Positions 1-10,500 are shown, numbered from the stretch's first letter. The stretch: DNA of 64,000 bases from Marinobacter sediminum (GCF_023657445.1 NZ_JAGTWY010000001.1:3472001-3536000), one strand, 5' to 3'. Numbers and translations: made by a program. Notes: a model not told the origin generated them from the letters alone.

Positions 1-742
1 GAATCGCCGATTCCTTGTCGCCCTGGGCGTTGAGGATGGCGGATTCACGCTGGCCCTGGGCCATCGCGATGGCTGCCGTCTTTTCACCTTCCGCTTCAGT
101 TACCGTCGCCCGGCGCTTCCGCTCGGCGGCCATCTGCAGGCGCATGGCTTCTTCCACTTCCTCCGGCATGCTGATGTCCTGAACCTCCACCCGGGTAAGC
201 TTCACACCCCATTTGGAAGCCGGCTCCTCCATCTCCGCCTGAATGGCGTTGTTTACCTCGCTGCGCGATTCAAACAGCTTGTCCAGTTCCATCTTGCCCA
301 CCACAGAGCGGAGGGTGGTCTTGGCGAGGACTTCCACCGCCTGGCTCATGTTGGCGACTTCATATACCGCACGACGGGGATCGATGATCTGGTAGTACAA
401 CGCGCCATTGATCTTCACGGTGACATTGTCGGTGGTGACCACTGGCTGGCCCGGGAAATCCATGACCGTTTCCCGGCGGTCGATGCGCGTTTCGTCGCTG
501 CTGACCGGGTGATATTCCTCACCCATACGAACATAGCGGATCATGGTAATGGGACGTGGACGCTCGATGAATGGAATGATGATATTAACGCCGCTTTCCA
601 GAACCCGGTTAAAGGAACCCAGACGCTCAATTACCATTACCTCGGACTGGCGGACAATAACCAGGCCCTTGGCGATGATGAAAATGCCGATGACAACAAA
701 TACCAGGCTGAGAACCAGTCCTGGTGTGATAAACGATTCCAT
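1..742 (-). CDS. SPFH/Band 7 (stomatin-like) membrane protein, 3' end cut by window edge
   Basis: The first 247 codons are present; the C-terminus lies beyond the left edge. One N-terminal membrane segment (about residues 6-27) leads into an SPFH domain (about 28-190) and the start of an Ala/Glu-rich coiled coil with the AQG-x-x-ES repeats typical of paraslipin/QmcA proteins. The ATG at 742 has AAGGAG at 751-756 as ribosome site. It starts 2 bases after the stop of the NfeD-like gene, so the two are cotranscribed. In this family SPFH proteins form membrane-bound rings that organise microdomains and modulate membrane proteases, with NfeD as the usual partner; that role is inferred from family and context. 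Confidence 0.88.
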   Translation of the reverse strand, partial: MESFITPGLVLSLVFVVIGIFIIAKGLVIVRQSEVMVIERLGSFNRVLESGVNIIIPFIERPRPITMIRYVRMGEEYHPVSSDETRIDRRETVMDFPGQPVVTTDNVTVKINGALYYQIIDPRRAVYEVANMSQAVEVLAKTTLRSVVGKMELDKLFESRSEVNNAIQAEMEEPASKWGVKLTRVEVQDISMPEEVEEAMRLQMAAERKRRATVTEAEGEKTAAIAMAQGQRESAILNAQGDKESAI

Positions 743-744
743 GC

Positions 745-1203
745 TTACTGCTCCTTGTGTGTGATCGGTTCGACGACGGCGGTCGTGCCGTCGAACTGGC
801 TGAAGATAACCTCGGTGCCTTCGGGGAGATCCGTGGATCCCGTATTGGCGACTCGCAGGCGATAGAAATCGCCATTGATCTTGATGCCGCAGGCGCCATC
901 AAAGTCCCGTTTGACTGTCCGATAACGTTCGCCCTGTTCCACTCCGGTGCCGGTGGTGCCATAGGCAACGCCTTTTGGCGAAAACCGTGGGCGTATCCAG
1001 CGGATGACAACAGGAATCAGAATGCCGGAAAACACACCCATGCCCACCAGTTGCCATTCAAAAGGCACCTCAAAGAACGCAAGTAGAGACGTGAGAGCAG
1101 CTGCAAAGCCCAGTGCGAGCAATAGCAGGACACCGGAGGTGAGTTCAGCCAGGCTCAGGACGAGGGCGAGAATCAGCCAGAAATGTGTAAGACTCCATTC
1201 CAT
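745..1203 (-). CDS. NfeD-like membrane protein
   Basis: 152 residues, the size of short NfeD1b proteins. Three hydrophobic segments (about 8-28, 30-45 and 52-68) are followed by a soluble C-terminal half (about 90-148) rich in short beta strands, matching the OB-fold of NfeD. The long NfeD form with an N-terminal ClpP-like protease domain is absent here. It is the first gene of a two-gene minus-strand unit with the SPFH protein (2-base gap), the standard partnership for this family. No strong ribosome site is visible before the ATG at 1203. Confidence 0.85.
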   Translation of the reverse strand: MEWSLTHFWLILALVLSLAELTSGVLLLLALGFAAALTSLLAFFEVPFEWQLVGMGVFSGILIPVVIRWIRPRFSPKGVAYGTTGTGVEQGERYRTVKRDFDGACGIKINGDFYRLRVANTGSTDLPEGTEVIFSQFDGTTAVVEPITHKEQ

Positions 1204-1363
1204 ACAAGGTACCGTTGATCCAGGGTAGTAAGCTGAAGGCGGGTTGCCTGTCAGCGGACATCGATTGTACCCAAATCCGGCCGCCGCGTCAGAGGCCGGC
1301 GGTAATGCCTCCGGGCAGGATCTGCTTTAGCCATATCAGGGGCTCCGGCAACTGTTAGAGTAT

Positions 1364-1379
1364 CTGCTTTAATTAGCAG
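1364..1379. promoter_or_regulatory. Inverted repeat in the divergent nfeD/SDR spacer
   Basis: CTGCT and AGCAG arms separated by six A/T bases. The left arm lies in a 10-base direct repeat, ATCTGCTTTA, at 1320-1329 and 1362-1371. The 257-base divergent spacer (1204-1460) otherwise shows nothing I can name. An operator for the downstream SDR is possible but unproven. Confidence 0.3.
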
Positions 1380-1460
1380 TGGCCGGAGTGCTTTGAATCA
1401 CCAGTCGACAGGTTAGCGCTGGCTGCTCTCGGACGAAACCACAAAAAGGGGTCTTGGACC

Positions 1461-2276
1461 ATGAAGGATCTGAAAAACAAGGTTGCGGTTGTCACAGGCG
1501 CAGGCTCGGGCATTGGACGTGCCCTTGCGTTGGCATTGGCGGCTCGGGGCTGTCGGATGGCGCTCTCGGATGTGAATGAAACCGGGCTGGCGGAGACGGT
1601 GGCGGCATTGAAAGGCTCTGATGTAAAAAGCTATCGGCTGGATGTGTCGAGCCGGGATGAAATCTATGCCCACGCAGAGGCAGTGGTGAAGGACTTTGGT
1701 CAGGTTAACCTGGTGGTAAACAACGCCGGGGTCGCATTGTCTGCCAGCGTTCGGGAAATGACCGATGACGACTTCAAGTGGGTCATGGACATTGATTTCT
1801 GGGGTGTTGCCCACGGCACCCGTGCTTTCCTGCCGCACCTGATTGCGTCCGGGGATGGCCATGTGGTGAATATTTCCAGTGTCTTTGGCCTGATTGGCGT
1901 GCCCAAGCAGAGCGCTTATAACGCAGCCAAGTTCGCGGTCCGGGGCTTTACCGAGTCCCTGCGCCAGGAAATGAAACTGGAAAATCAGCCGGTTTCGGTT
2001 AGTTGCGTGCATCCGGGCGGAATTCGCACCAATATCGCGAATTCTGCCCGGATGGGTAAGTCGGAGAATGCCGCCGCACAACGCAAAGGGTTCGACAAGC
2101 TGGCGATGACGACCCCGGAAAAAGCGGCGGAGACCATTGTTAAGGGTATTCTTAAAGACGAGTCGCGAATTCTGGTCGGCCCGGATGCCTGGGGCATCGA
2201 GGCTATCAACCGGTTACTGGGCTCGGGCTACCAGCCCCTCGTAGAACGTTTCTCTAAAAAGAATCTGTATATCTGA
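1461..2276 (+). CDS. Short-chain dehydrogenase/reductase (SDR)
   Basis: 271 residues, a classical SDR. The Rossmann motif TGAGSGIG is at 12-19, NNAG at 87-90, the catalytic Ser at about 139-140 and YxxxK at Tyr153/Lys157. Asp37 at the end of beta-2 would favour NAD(H). The C-terminus is longer than the 250-residue average and ends in a basic helix, as in SDRs annotated as broad acyl or steroid-type dehydrogenases. The gene stands alone, divergent from nfeD and followed by a 106-base spacer. Substrate cannot be read from the sequence. Confidence 0.9.
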   Translation: MKDLKNKVAVVTGAGSGIGRALALALAARGCRMALSDVNETGLAETVAALKGSDVKSYRLDVSSRDEIYAHAEAVVKDFGQVNLVVNNAGVALSASVREMTDDDFKWVMDIDFWGVAHGTRAFLPHLIASGDGHVVNISSVFGLIGVPKQSAYNAAKFAVRGFTESLRQEMKLENQPVSVSCVHPGGIRTNIANSARMGKSENAAAQRKGFDKLAMTTPEKAAETIVKGILKDESRILVGPDAWGIEAINRLLGSGYQPLVERFSKKNLYI

Positions 2277-2295
2277 GGCGCGAGAAAATAGCGAC

Positions 2296-2318
2296 AGGTT
2301 GTGACCCGGTCACAACCT
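2296..2318. promoter_or_regulatory. 23-bp near-perfect palindrome upstream of a diguanylate cyclase gene
   Basis: Arms of 11 bases (AGGTTGTGACC and its complement GGTCACAACCT) around a single central C. It sits 20 bases after the SDR stop and 10 bases upstream of a -35 element, and has no T-tract. It could be an operator for the diguanylate cyclase gene or, less likely, a weak terminator for the SDR. Confidence 0.5.
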
Positions 2319-2327
2319 CCTGTACAT

Positions 2328-2355
2328 TTTACATACAGTCAAAACGTCTTATACT
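2328..2355 (+). promoter_or_regulatory. Putative sigma-70 promoter of the diguanylate cyclase gene
   Basis: TTTACA (2328-2333) and TATACT (2350-2355) are separated by 16 bases, 28 bases before the ATG at 2383. It lies immediately downstream of the 23-bp palindrome, so a protein bound there could touch polymerase. Confidence 0.5.
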
Positions 2356-2382
2356 TGCTGTTCATCTAGGGAAAGAGACAGC

Positions 2383-3489
2383 ATGAATACGTCTAATCAT
2401 TCTGACCTGGGGGCCACTCTGGAAGAGAGCCGCTCAGGCCTGCACGATAGCCACCGCCGTTCATTGATGCGGCTTCTCTTTACTGTAACCGGCTCCGCTC
2501 TGGTGGTTTTTGCCGGCCTGCAGATTCTTAATGGCTTCTGGTGGGTTGCTGCGGGTGAGCTCACAGCCAGTGCGATCCTTTACCTGGGGGTCTGGCGACT
2601 GCGCAGCACAGCCCACCTGCAACAGTGGATCTACGCCTACCTGGTTACACTGTTTTTCTTCTTCCTGGTCATCATGGTGTTGCCGGAGGCTTCCGTAGCC
2701 GCCTTTGTCTGGGTGCTGATGATGCCGGTGCTGGCTTACCTGCTGCTTGGCAAACACGAGGGCATGATTCTCAGTGTGCCGTTCATGCTGGCAGGCGGCG
2801 TTATCTACTATTTTTACCTGGGCAGTATTGATAATCCTCACGCAATGATTGATCTGCTTAACATGGTGCTATGCGGAGCCCTGATGCTTGCCTTTATCCA
2901 CATGTATGAAATGCGTCGTGAGGAGGCGGAGCAACGGCTGGTGAATATGGCCCAGACGGATGCCCTGACGGGGCTGGCAAACCGGAGCAATTTCCAGGAA
3001 ACCCTGAACCGGACCATTGCCGAGTGCGAGCGGAGTGGTGCGGGCTTTGCTCTCGTTATTATGGACATTGACCACTTCAAGCTGGTTAACGACACTCTCG
3101 GCCATGATGCCGGTGACCATGTCCTGAAGCATATTGGCCAGTGCCTGACCGAGCGTTTGCGTATCACGGATTTTGTTGGTCGCCTCGGAGGCGAGGAGTT
3201 CGGTCTTATACTCCGGGATGTGAAGTCTACCGATGCGTTTGACCTCATGGATGAGTTGCGCCAGCGTATTGCCGATTGCCAACTCTCCTATGGCGAGGCG
3301 AAAGTCCGGGTTACTGCTTCTTTTGGCATCGCCCAGTGGCCTGAACACGGCCGTCAGGCCGAGACACTGTTCCGCGTTGCAGACCGTTGCCTGTTCAGCG
3401 GCAAGCGGGCAGGTCGTAATCAGGTGGCCCGGGCCGGTGGCGGAATTAATCCCAATCAGGGCGATCTTCTGACTGGCAGCGCCTGCTGA
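2383..3489 (+). CDS. Membrane diguanylate cyclase (GGEEF)
   Basis: 368 residues. The N-terminal half holds about six hydrophobic segments (residues 27-175) without a recognisable sensor name. The GGDEF domain follows (about 190-350), with the active-site signature GGEEF at 269-273 and an intact inhibitory I-site RITD at 260-263, exactly five residues upstream. It should therefore make c-di-GMP and be product-inhibited. Cytoplasmic catalytic domain, inner-membrane anchor. The promoter and palindrome just upstream suggest individual control. Confidence 0.93.
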   Translation: MNTSNHSDLGATLEESRSGLHDSHRRSLMRLLFTVTGSALVVFAGLQILNGFWWVAAGELTASAILYLGVWRLRSTAHLQQWIYAYLVTLFFFFLVIMVLPEASVAAFVWVLMMPVLAYLLLGKHEGMILSVPFMLAGGVIYYFYLGSIDNPHAMIDLLNMVLCGALMLAFIHMYEMRREEAEQRLVNMAQTDALTGLANRSNFQETLNRTIAECERSGAGFALVIMDIDHFKLVNDTLGHDAGDHVLKHIGQCLTERLRITDFVGRLGGEEFGLILRDVKSTDAFDLMDELRQRIADCQLSYGEAKVRVTASFGIAQWPEHGRQAETLFRVADRCLFSGKRAGRNQVARAGGGINPNQGDLLTGSAC

Positions 3490-3540
3490 ATCCGGTACCC
3501 TTGGAACATCGCTCGCAACCTCCCGGAAAATACCCGTTCC

Positions 3541-4323
3541 ATGTGTGAATTACTGGCTATGAGTGCCAACACCCCTACCGACCTCTGTTTCAGTTTCACC
3601 GGTCTGACCCGACGTGGCGGTGATACCGGCCCTCACAAGGACGGATGGGGGGTGGCGTTTTATGAGGGCAAGGGTGTCCGCAGCTTTCATGATTGCGACG
3701 CCAGCGCCAACTCCCGGATTGCCGAGGTCGTGCAGACCCATCCGATCAAGAGCGAGGTCTCGGTCTGCCACATTCGCCAGGCCAATGTCGGGGAAATCTG
3801 TCTGGCAAATACCCATCCTTTCATGCGTGAACTCTGGGGGCGCTACTGGGTATTTGCCCACAATGGCCAGATTTCAGGGTTTCGGCCGGAGCCGGGGTTT
3901 TACGAACCGGTCGGGAGCACTGACAGCGAGTCACTCTTCTGCGATATTCTCAACCACCTCCGGGTCCACTGCGATCGTGACACCGCCACCGAGCAGATTG
4001 TTCAACGTCTGGTCGCATTGTCGCGGGCCTACGCCAGAGAAGGTGTGTTTAACCTGTTGCTCAGCAACGGTGACTGGCTCTTTACCTACTGCTCCACCAA
4101 GATGGCCAGCATTACCCGCAGGGCTCCTTTCGGGCCGGCGCGGCTTAAAGATGCGGATGTCATCGTCGACTTCGAATCGGAGACCACGCCGGACGATGTG
4201 GTCAGTGTGATCGTCACCGAGCCGCTTACCACGGATGAAACCTGGGATATTTACCAGCCGGGCGAATGGCGGTTGTGGCGAAAAGGTGAGGTTATAGTGA
4301 AGGGGCAGGCAAGTCCCGGATAG
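3541..4323 (+). CDS. Class II glutamine amidotransferase (YafJ-like)
   Basis: 260 residues. Met1 is followed directly by Cys2, so Met removal exposes the N-terminal nucleophile typical of class II (Ntn) amidotransferases. The early segment contains the YafJ-like pattern with GPHKDGWGVAF and later the FAHNGQISGF oxyanion region and a TDSE motif. No synthase domain is fused, as in the YafJ/DUF family, so the amide acceptor is unknown. It follows the diguanylate cyclase by 51 bases and may be cotranscribed. Confidence 0.9.
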   Translation: MCELLAMSANTPTDLCFSFTGLTRRGGDTGPHKDGWGVAFYEGKGVRSFHDCDASANSRIAEVVQTHPIKSEVSVCHIRQANVGEICLANTHPFMRELWGRYWVFAHNGQISGFRPEPGFYEPVGSTDSESLFCDILNHLRVHCDRDTATEQIVQRLVALSRAYAREGVFNLLLSNGDWLFTYCSTKMASITRRAPFGPARLKDADVIVDFESETTPDDVVSVIVTEPLTTDETWDIYQPGEWRLWRKGEVIVKGQASPG

Positions 4324-4465
4324 ATCCTGAGCCATACCTGACCGCAATGCGCTGAGAATAATGCCGGGCCCGGCGCCATACCCTGAAACACTTGTGAAAT
4401 CGAAAGCAAGCACCACATTGTGAATAACCGGCACTTCATTAATTACCGGGGAAAACGGGAGAACT

Positions 4466-4870
4466 ATGGACAGAACGGACACGCACAGCAAACTCTTCGG
4501 GTACCTGCTCTGGATTTTCGGATTCCTGGGTTCCCATCGTTTTTATTACGGCAAGCCGGTCACCGGTACCATCTGGTTCTTTACCCTGGGGCTGTTTTTC
4601 ATTGGCTGGATCATCGACCTGTTCCTGATTCCGTCGATGGATCGGGAAGCGGACCTGCGATTCCGGGAAGGTGAAGTCAGCTACAACATTGGCTGGCTGC
4701 TGCTGACCTTTACTGGCGTGTTTGGCTTGCACCGCATGTACATGGGCAAATGGATCAGCGGCATTATCTACCTGCTTACCGGTGGCCTGTTCCTGCTCGG
4801 TGTGCTCTACGATTTCTGGACGATGAACGAACAGGTATCCATCCGTAACCAGGAGCAGCGGTTCGGCTGA
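4466..4870 (+). CDS. TM2 domain membrane protein
   Basis: 134 residues with two copies of the TM2-type unit: a GxHRFYYGK-like turn near residue 25 and a GLHRMYMGK turn near residue 88, each flanked by hydrophobic helices (four segments in all). TM2 proteins are small membrane proteins of unknown function. The stop (TGA, 4868-4870) abuts the stop of the convergent acyltransferase with no base between them. Confidence 0.85.
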   Translation: MDRTDTHSKLFGYLLWIFGFLGSHRFYYGKPVTGTIWFFTLGLFFIGWIIDLFLIPSMDREADLRFREGEVSYNIGWLLLTFTGVFGLHRMYMGKWISGIIYLLTGGLFLLGVLYDFWTMNEQVSIRNQEQRFG

Positions 4871-6238
4871 TCACAGCGCTGCCGCCTGCTCAAGCTCGGC
4901 CAGGCCATCTTCGAGGTAATCGAGCATGCGCTGCAGGCTCGGCAGGGTGCGGCGGCATCCGATCAGTCCGAACTCGATCTGATCATTGTAGCTGGTCAGC
5001 GTCATGTTCAGGGCCAGGCGGTCCATAGCAATAGAAACCGGGTACATGCCCTCAAGCTTGGCACCGTTCCAGTAAGACGTTTCCTTCGGGCCTGGCACAT
5101 TGGATATCACTACGTTGAAAGTTTGCCAACCTGGTGCCATGCCGGTAAGAAAATTGAAAGCTGCCGGAGCCAGGGTGAGTGCGGTGTAGTTGATGATTTC
5201 ATCGGACGACATTTTGGCGTATCGATCTTTTGCTTCCTGTATGCCCTGATGAATCTTCCTGAGGCGCTCGCCGGCGTCGCCCTCATCCGTGTGCAGGTTC
5301 GCGAGGATAACGCCCACTTGATTCCCCTCTGAGCTCTCGTCCTTACGTAACGAAACCGGCACCATGGCGATCAGCGGCTTTTCCGGCAGGGCATCCTGGT
5401 TCATCAGATAGGTTCGTAAAGCCGTCGCACACATGGCGGTGACTACGTCGTTCACCGTGGCACCGAAGGCCTTACACACCGCCTTGATGCGTTTCATGGA
5501 ATAGGACTGCGCGGCGAAGCGCCTCGAACCGGTAATTTTCTGGTTAAGAATGCTGCGTGGAGCGCGGAAGATGGAGTCGTAAGCCGGGTCCTTGCGGGCT
5601 TCATTGATGGTTCGTAGCAGCTCCCGCGCCACCGTCGGCACCGTACCCAGTTGCTTTCCCGATTCTCCAAGCAGATGGACCATGCTCCGCCAAATGGATA
5701 GACCGTCGCCATCATTATCCCGGGTGACCTGTCCTCGCAGATCCCAGATTGGTGGCATGTTCCGCTGCGATGGATCGGTGGACAGCATTCGCTGGATCAT
5801 ACGCATGGCCGAAATCCCGTCTACCAGCGAATGATGTATCTTGATGTAGACCGCAAACTGGCGGTGGCCAAGACCTTCAATCAGGTGAAATTCCCACAGT
5901 GGCCTTTCCCGATCCATGAGGTGGGAATGTTCGGCGGAGACAAAGGTGAGCAATTCCCTGATTCTCCCCGGGGTGGGCAGGGCCTCAAACCGAAAATGAT
6001 GTTCCAGGTCGAGATGATCATCGTGCACCCACACCGGTTGTGACAGCCGGGTGTCCAGACGCCGGTCGAAGGGAGATGTTACCTCGGTATATTGGCGTAA
6101 CTGATCTGCGAGCTGCGCCACGTAATCGTCCGGAGCATCTTCGGGAAACGAAAATAGCTGTAATCCACCTACGTGCATGGGTTGCTGGCGCTTTTCCAGC
6201 CAGAGAAACAGTTGGTCGGTGGGGCTTAGAGGTTTCAC
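4871..6238 (-). CDS. Wax ester synthase / diacylglycerol acyltransferase (WS/DGAT) family
   Basis: 455 residues, the usual WS/DGAT length. The catalytic motif HHxxxDG is at 135-141 (HHSLVDG), following the conserved PLWEFHLIEGL. The N-terminal PTDQLFLWLE and the C-terminal NVVISNVPGP motifs are also intact. These enzymes transfer the acyl group of acyl-CoA to fatty alcohols or diacylglycerol, making storage wax esters or triacylglycerol; Marinobacter is a classic source. Located convergently with the TM2 gene and divergent from an RND efflux operon. Which acceptor is preferred cannot be told. Confidence 0.93.
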   Translation of the reverse strand: MKPLSPTDQLFLWLEKRQQPMHVGGLQLFSFPEDAPDDYVAQLADQLRQYTEVTSPFDRRLDTRLSQPVWVHDDHLDLEHHFRFEALPTPGRIRELLTFVSAEHSHLMDRERPLWEFHLIEGLGHRQFAVYIKIHHSLVDGISAMRMIQRMLSTDPSQRNMPPIWDLRGQVTRDNDGDGLSIWRSMVHLLGESGKQLGTVPTVARELLRTINEARKDPAYDSIFRAPRSILNQKITGSRRFAAQSYSMKRIKAVCKAFGATVNDVVTAMCATALRTYLMNQDALPEKPLIAMVPVSLRKDESSEGNQVGVILANLHTDEGDAGERLRKIHQGIQEAKDRYAKMSSDEIINYTALTLAPAAFNFLTGMAPGWQTFNVVISNVPGPKETSYWNGAKLEGMYPVSIAMDRLALNMTLTSYNDQIEFGLIGCRRTLPSLQRMLDYLEDGLAELEQAAAL

Positions 6239-6427
6239 TCTGACATCCTTGTTGTTGGGATTTATGCCCTCGATAGTAGCTTAATTGACCCCGGTTTGAA
6301 TTGGCCGGTATGAGAAATCGGCTATTCCTGCCAGTCAGGTCCGGTCCGGCATTCCTGTCGTAGCAATTGATTCATGGTACTAATTATATCAGGGGGATTT
6401 TTGGTGCGAACGTCGGGAGGGCAAGGT

Positions 6428-7504
6428 TTGAAGACCGCTTATACTGCGATTGGAATGTGGGGCCTGGTGTTGACCTGCCTGTTGACCGGTCCGGCATGGG
6501 CGCAGCAGGCCCCTGGGGTTCAGCTTGAGACCGTATCCGAAGAGACCATCATCCAGGAAGTGTCCCTCAATGGCACCGTCAATCCACTGAGGGTGTCCCG
6601 GATTTCGCCAGCCGTAGCCGGGTTGCTGGATACAGTGCGGGTCGAAGCCGGTGACCGGGTCTCGAAAGGCGATGTCCTGGTTGAGCTGGATGACGAGCAG
6701 GCCGTGTTCGAACTCGAGGCCGCCCGGGCAGAAACCAATCAGGCCCGTGCCTTGCTGGACGAAGCCGAGCGGCGTCTGGCGGAGGCTCGCTCGGTGGGCG
6801 CCGGACGGAACATTGCCGCCACCGAAGTGCGTAGCCGCGAGAGTGATGTGGTAGCCACCCGTGCAGCCCTTGCCCGGCTGGAGGCCGTGCTCAAACGCAT
6901 GGCCGTCCGGGTTCGCCGGCACCACGTAGAGGCGCCTTTTGATGGGGTGGTCAGCGAACGCAGCAGTGACCTTGGCGAGTGGGTAACCCCGGGGGACGAG
7001 TTGCTGCGGCTGGTGGATACCACCAATCTGCGTCTGGATTTCCAGGTGCCCCAGGAATACCTCACCCGCCTGGATGATGGCTCGGGATTGCTGGTGCGCG
7101 ACGGCCAGAGCCTCGTCGACGCGGAGATCAGCGCCCGAATCCCGGTCACCGATCCCCAGTCCAGGACCTTTCTGTTACGGGCCTTGCAGCCGGAAGCGAC
7201 CGGTTTCTGGCCCGGTATGGCGGTGCAGGCGGTGCTGCGGGTGAGCACCGGCGAGAAAGGACTGACTGTGTCCCGGGATGCCATCAACCGTTATCCGGAA
7301 GGCAGGGTGACAGTGTGGATCGCCACCGGAGGCGACGGTGACGCCTATGCCGTCAGCGAGAAGCGTATCCGCCTGGGCACCGTCTTCAAGGGTCGGGTTG
7401 AGGTGACCGAAGGACTGATCGGTGGTGAACAGGTGGTGGTTCGGGGCAACGAATCACTCACCGAGGGCATTACCGTAAGGATTGCCGAGCGGGAGGCACG
7501 TTGA
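6428..7504 (+). CDS. RND efflux periplasmic adaptor (membrane fusion protein)
   Basis: I start it at TTG 6428 because a GGGAGG ribosome site precedes it and the protein then opens with a proper signal peptide (MKTAYT...GPAWAQ, about 25 residues); an upstream in-frame ATG at 6374 adds 18 residues that do not fit. The 358-residue product has a lipoyl/biotinyl half-motif near 50-80, an alpha-helical hairpin (about 90-145), the second lipoyl half (EAPFDGVVSE) and beta-barrel and proximal domains. It bridges the inner-membrane pump to an outer-membrane channel. The stop overlaps the pump start (TGATG). Confidence 0.9.
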   Translation: MKTAYTAIGMWGLVLTCLLTGPAWAQQAPGVQLETVSEETIIQEVSLNGTVNPLRVSRISPAVAGLLDTVRVEAGDRVSKGDVLVELDDEQAVFELEAARAETNQARALLDEAERRLAEARSVGAGRNIAATEVRSRESDVVATRAALARLEAVLKRMAVRVRRHHVEAPFDGVVSERSSDLGEWVTPGDELLRLVDTTNLRLDFQVPQEYLTRLDDGSGLLVRDGQSLVDAEISARIPVTDPQSRTFLLRALQPEATGFWPGMAVQAVLRVSTGEKGLTVSRDAINRYPEGRVTVWIATGGDGDAYAVSEKRIRLGTVFKGRVEVTEGLIGGEQVVVRGNESLTEGITVRIAEREAR

Positions 7505-10500
7505 TGTTTGCCGGGATCATCCGTCACGGCACGCTCGTTGCCGTCATCGCTCTGATTGTCGCCATTCTAGGCACTGCCGCCGCGCTCCGGATACCGGTGC
7601 AGATGATCCCGGACCTGGAGGTCCGCACCATAACGGTCGAGACCCGATGGCCCGGAGCAACGCCGCAGGACATAGAGAAAGAAATCCTGATCGAGCAGGA
7701 GCGGTACCTGCGCAACGTTCCCAACCTCAGCCGGATGATGGCCACCGCCTCCAGTGGCGGGGCAGAAATCGAACTGGAATTTCCGTTTGGCGTCGATATC
7801 ACCGAGACGCTCATCCAGGTCAATAATGCCCTTAGTCAGGTTTCGGATTATCCCAGCAACGTGGACGAGCCCCGCATTGTCGCTGCCTCTTTCTCCTCCA
7901 ACTCGTTCATGTATCTGCGTGTCTCCACCCTGGAGGGCAACCCCCGGGAGCTGGACATCGAACTCATGCGCGATTTCATTGAAGACCGCGTGCGGCCGCG
8001 AATGGAGAGCGTGACCGGTGTGTCTGAGGTTTCGGTCGGGGGCGGCGCTGACCGGCAAATGCAGATCATCGTCGATGAGGCCGCCCTGGCACAGCGAGGG
8101 CTGAGCCTGATTGATTTACGTAATGCGGTGACTGATCGCAATCGGGATATTTCCGGAGGCGAGATCGATGCGGGCAAACGCCGATACCTGCTGCGCACTG
8201 TCGGCCGGTTTGATGACATCCCCTCACTGGAACAGCTTGTGGTAAGGCGGCAAGGCGATAGTGTCGTCCGGCTGGGAGACGTCGCACAGGTGCAGTCAGG
8301 CCATTCCCGCATCCGGGAACTGTCGATCATCAATGGCAAGCGCGTCATTGGCTTGCAGGTCCGGCGCGAAAGCGGCTCCAACGTTATCAACATCAAGCAC
8401 GACATGATGGACGAGGTGGCGGCGATCAATAAGGAGGTTCTGGCACCGGCGGGTATGATTCTCGAGCTGACGGCGGATGATGCCCGGTATGTTGAGGCGT
8501 CTGTCGCCAATGTTTGGACCAACCTGGGCATTGGTGTGGTGTTTGCGACCCTGGTGATGTACCTGTTTCTCCGCTCCGGCCGGGCGACGCTGGCCGGTGT
8601 GTGTGGCATTCCCCTGTGCGCCATTGCGGCTTTCATCGGGTTGTTGATTGCCGGTCGCACCATCAACGTGATCTCGCTGGCGGGCATTGCCTTCGCCATC
8701 GGAATGACGGTGGATAACAGCATTGTGGTGCTGGAGAACATCGAACGCCACCGACGTTTGGGGCTGGATCGGTTCGAGTCTGCACTCAAGGGCGTCAAGG
8801 AGGTCTGGCCGGCGGTACTGGCCTCGACTGCGACCACCATCCTGGTTTTCCTGCCCATCCTGTTTATCGATGAAGAAGCCGGACAACTCTACTCCGACGT
8901 TGCCATTGCCATCTCCGCTGCCATCCTGGCCTCCATGCTGGTGGCTATCACCGTGATTCCCACGCTCTGTGCCCGGCTCGATTTCGGGCGCGGCTCGGTC
9001 AAAGTCGACCAATACGGTAATGAAACCGCCGGCGGCTGGGCCTCGGCGGTGATGGTTGCCGTGCGCTGGCTGGTGGCCGGCTCTCTGCGCCGGATACTGG
9101 TGATTGCCGCGACCGTCATGGTCAGCGCCTGGATTATCCTGGTCCTGACGCCCCCGGCGGAATACCTGCCGGAGGGCGAGGAGCCTAAGACATTTGCCGC
9201 CATGAGCGCCCCGCCCGGCTACAACCTGGATGAAATGGCGGCTATCGGCCAGCAGGTGGAGGACCATTTCCTGCCTCATGTGGACGCGGACGGTACCGCT
9301 TATGCAGCGGGTGAGACCCGGGTGCCGCCCCTGGCTTACCTGAACATGGGAGTCTCCCCTACCCGTGTGCGTATTATCGCCGAAACTCTGGAACCCACCC
9401 ACATTGAGGCGTTGATGGATGAGATTACCCGGGTCTACGAGCAGTTCCCGGGAATGCGAGCGTTTGCTGCCAAGGGGTCGATCATTTCCAGCAATGACGG
9501 TGGCACCCGCAGTATTAATCTGGATATTTCCGGGCCCGATCTGGTGTCTGTCTACCGGGCGGCCAATGCCGCCTACCGAAAAGCGGAGGACATCTTCGAC
9601 AATCCCCGCATCCAGAGCCAGCCGTCGACCCTCTCGTTGGCCCAGCCGCTAATCCAGATCCGCCCGGACTGGGACCGGGCGGCCGAACTGGGGCTGGACA
9701 CCGAAGCCATCGGCTTTACCGTGGCGTCGCTCACCGAAGGCAGCTACATCGATGATTTCTTCCTGGACGACGACAAGATTGACATCTACCTCTACGGCCG
9801 CGAGGGTCGGGAGTCGCAGTTGGGTAGGCTGCCGGATGTGATGGTGCATACGCCCGGAGGCGTGACTCTGCCGCTGTCCAGCGTGGCAACCATTGAGGAA
9901 ACCGTGGATACCAGCACGGTAAGGCGCGTGGACGGTCGCCGTACCGTTACCCTCAACGTCATCCCGCCGGGCGACGTTCCGTTGGAGGCGGGTGTTGAGC
10001 GAGTGCGAACGGATTTGCTGCAGGCCATGCGCGAGGAGGGCATGCTACCCGCGAACGTGAACGTCGATATCTCCGGGGCCAGCGACCAACTCAACGCCAC
10101 CCGCGATGCTCTGACCGGCAATTTCCTTATCGCCATCGCCATCGTCTATCTGGTGCTGGTGGCCATCTTTGCACACTGGGGTTTCCCTCTGCTGATCCTG
10201 ACCGCGATTCCCCTGGGCGTGGCCGGTGGCATCGTCGGCCTGGCCCTGATGAACCTGGTCGGTGGGCTGCTGCCGATGCTGGGGTTGCAGCCGCTGCGCC
10301 AACCCTTCGATATGATCACTATGCTGGGTTTCCTGATTCTGATGGGCACAGTGGTCAACAACCCGATCCTGGTACTGGATCAGGCCCGCCAGAACCTCCG
10401 GCACAAGGGTGGCTCGGTGGTGGACGCCGTCACTGACGCGGTAAGAACCCGCTTGCGGCCCATAGCCATGACCACCGTGACGACCTTGTGTGGCCTGTCG

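Noticed and set aside
8296..9402. 368-codon minus-strand frame inside the RND pump
   Set aside because: Antisense to a conserved membrane protein; composition is that of complement hydrophobic codons.
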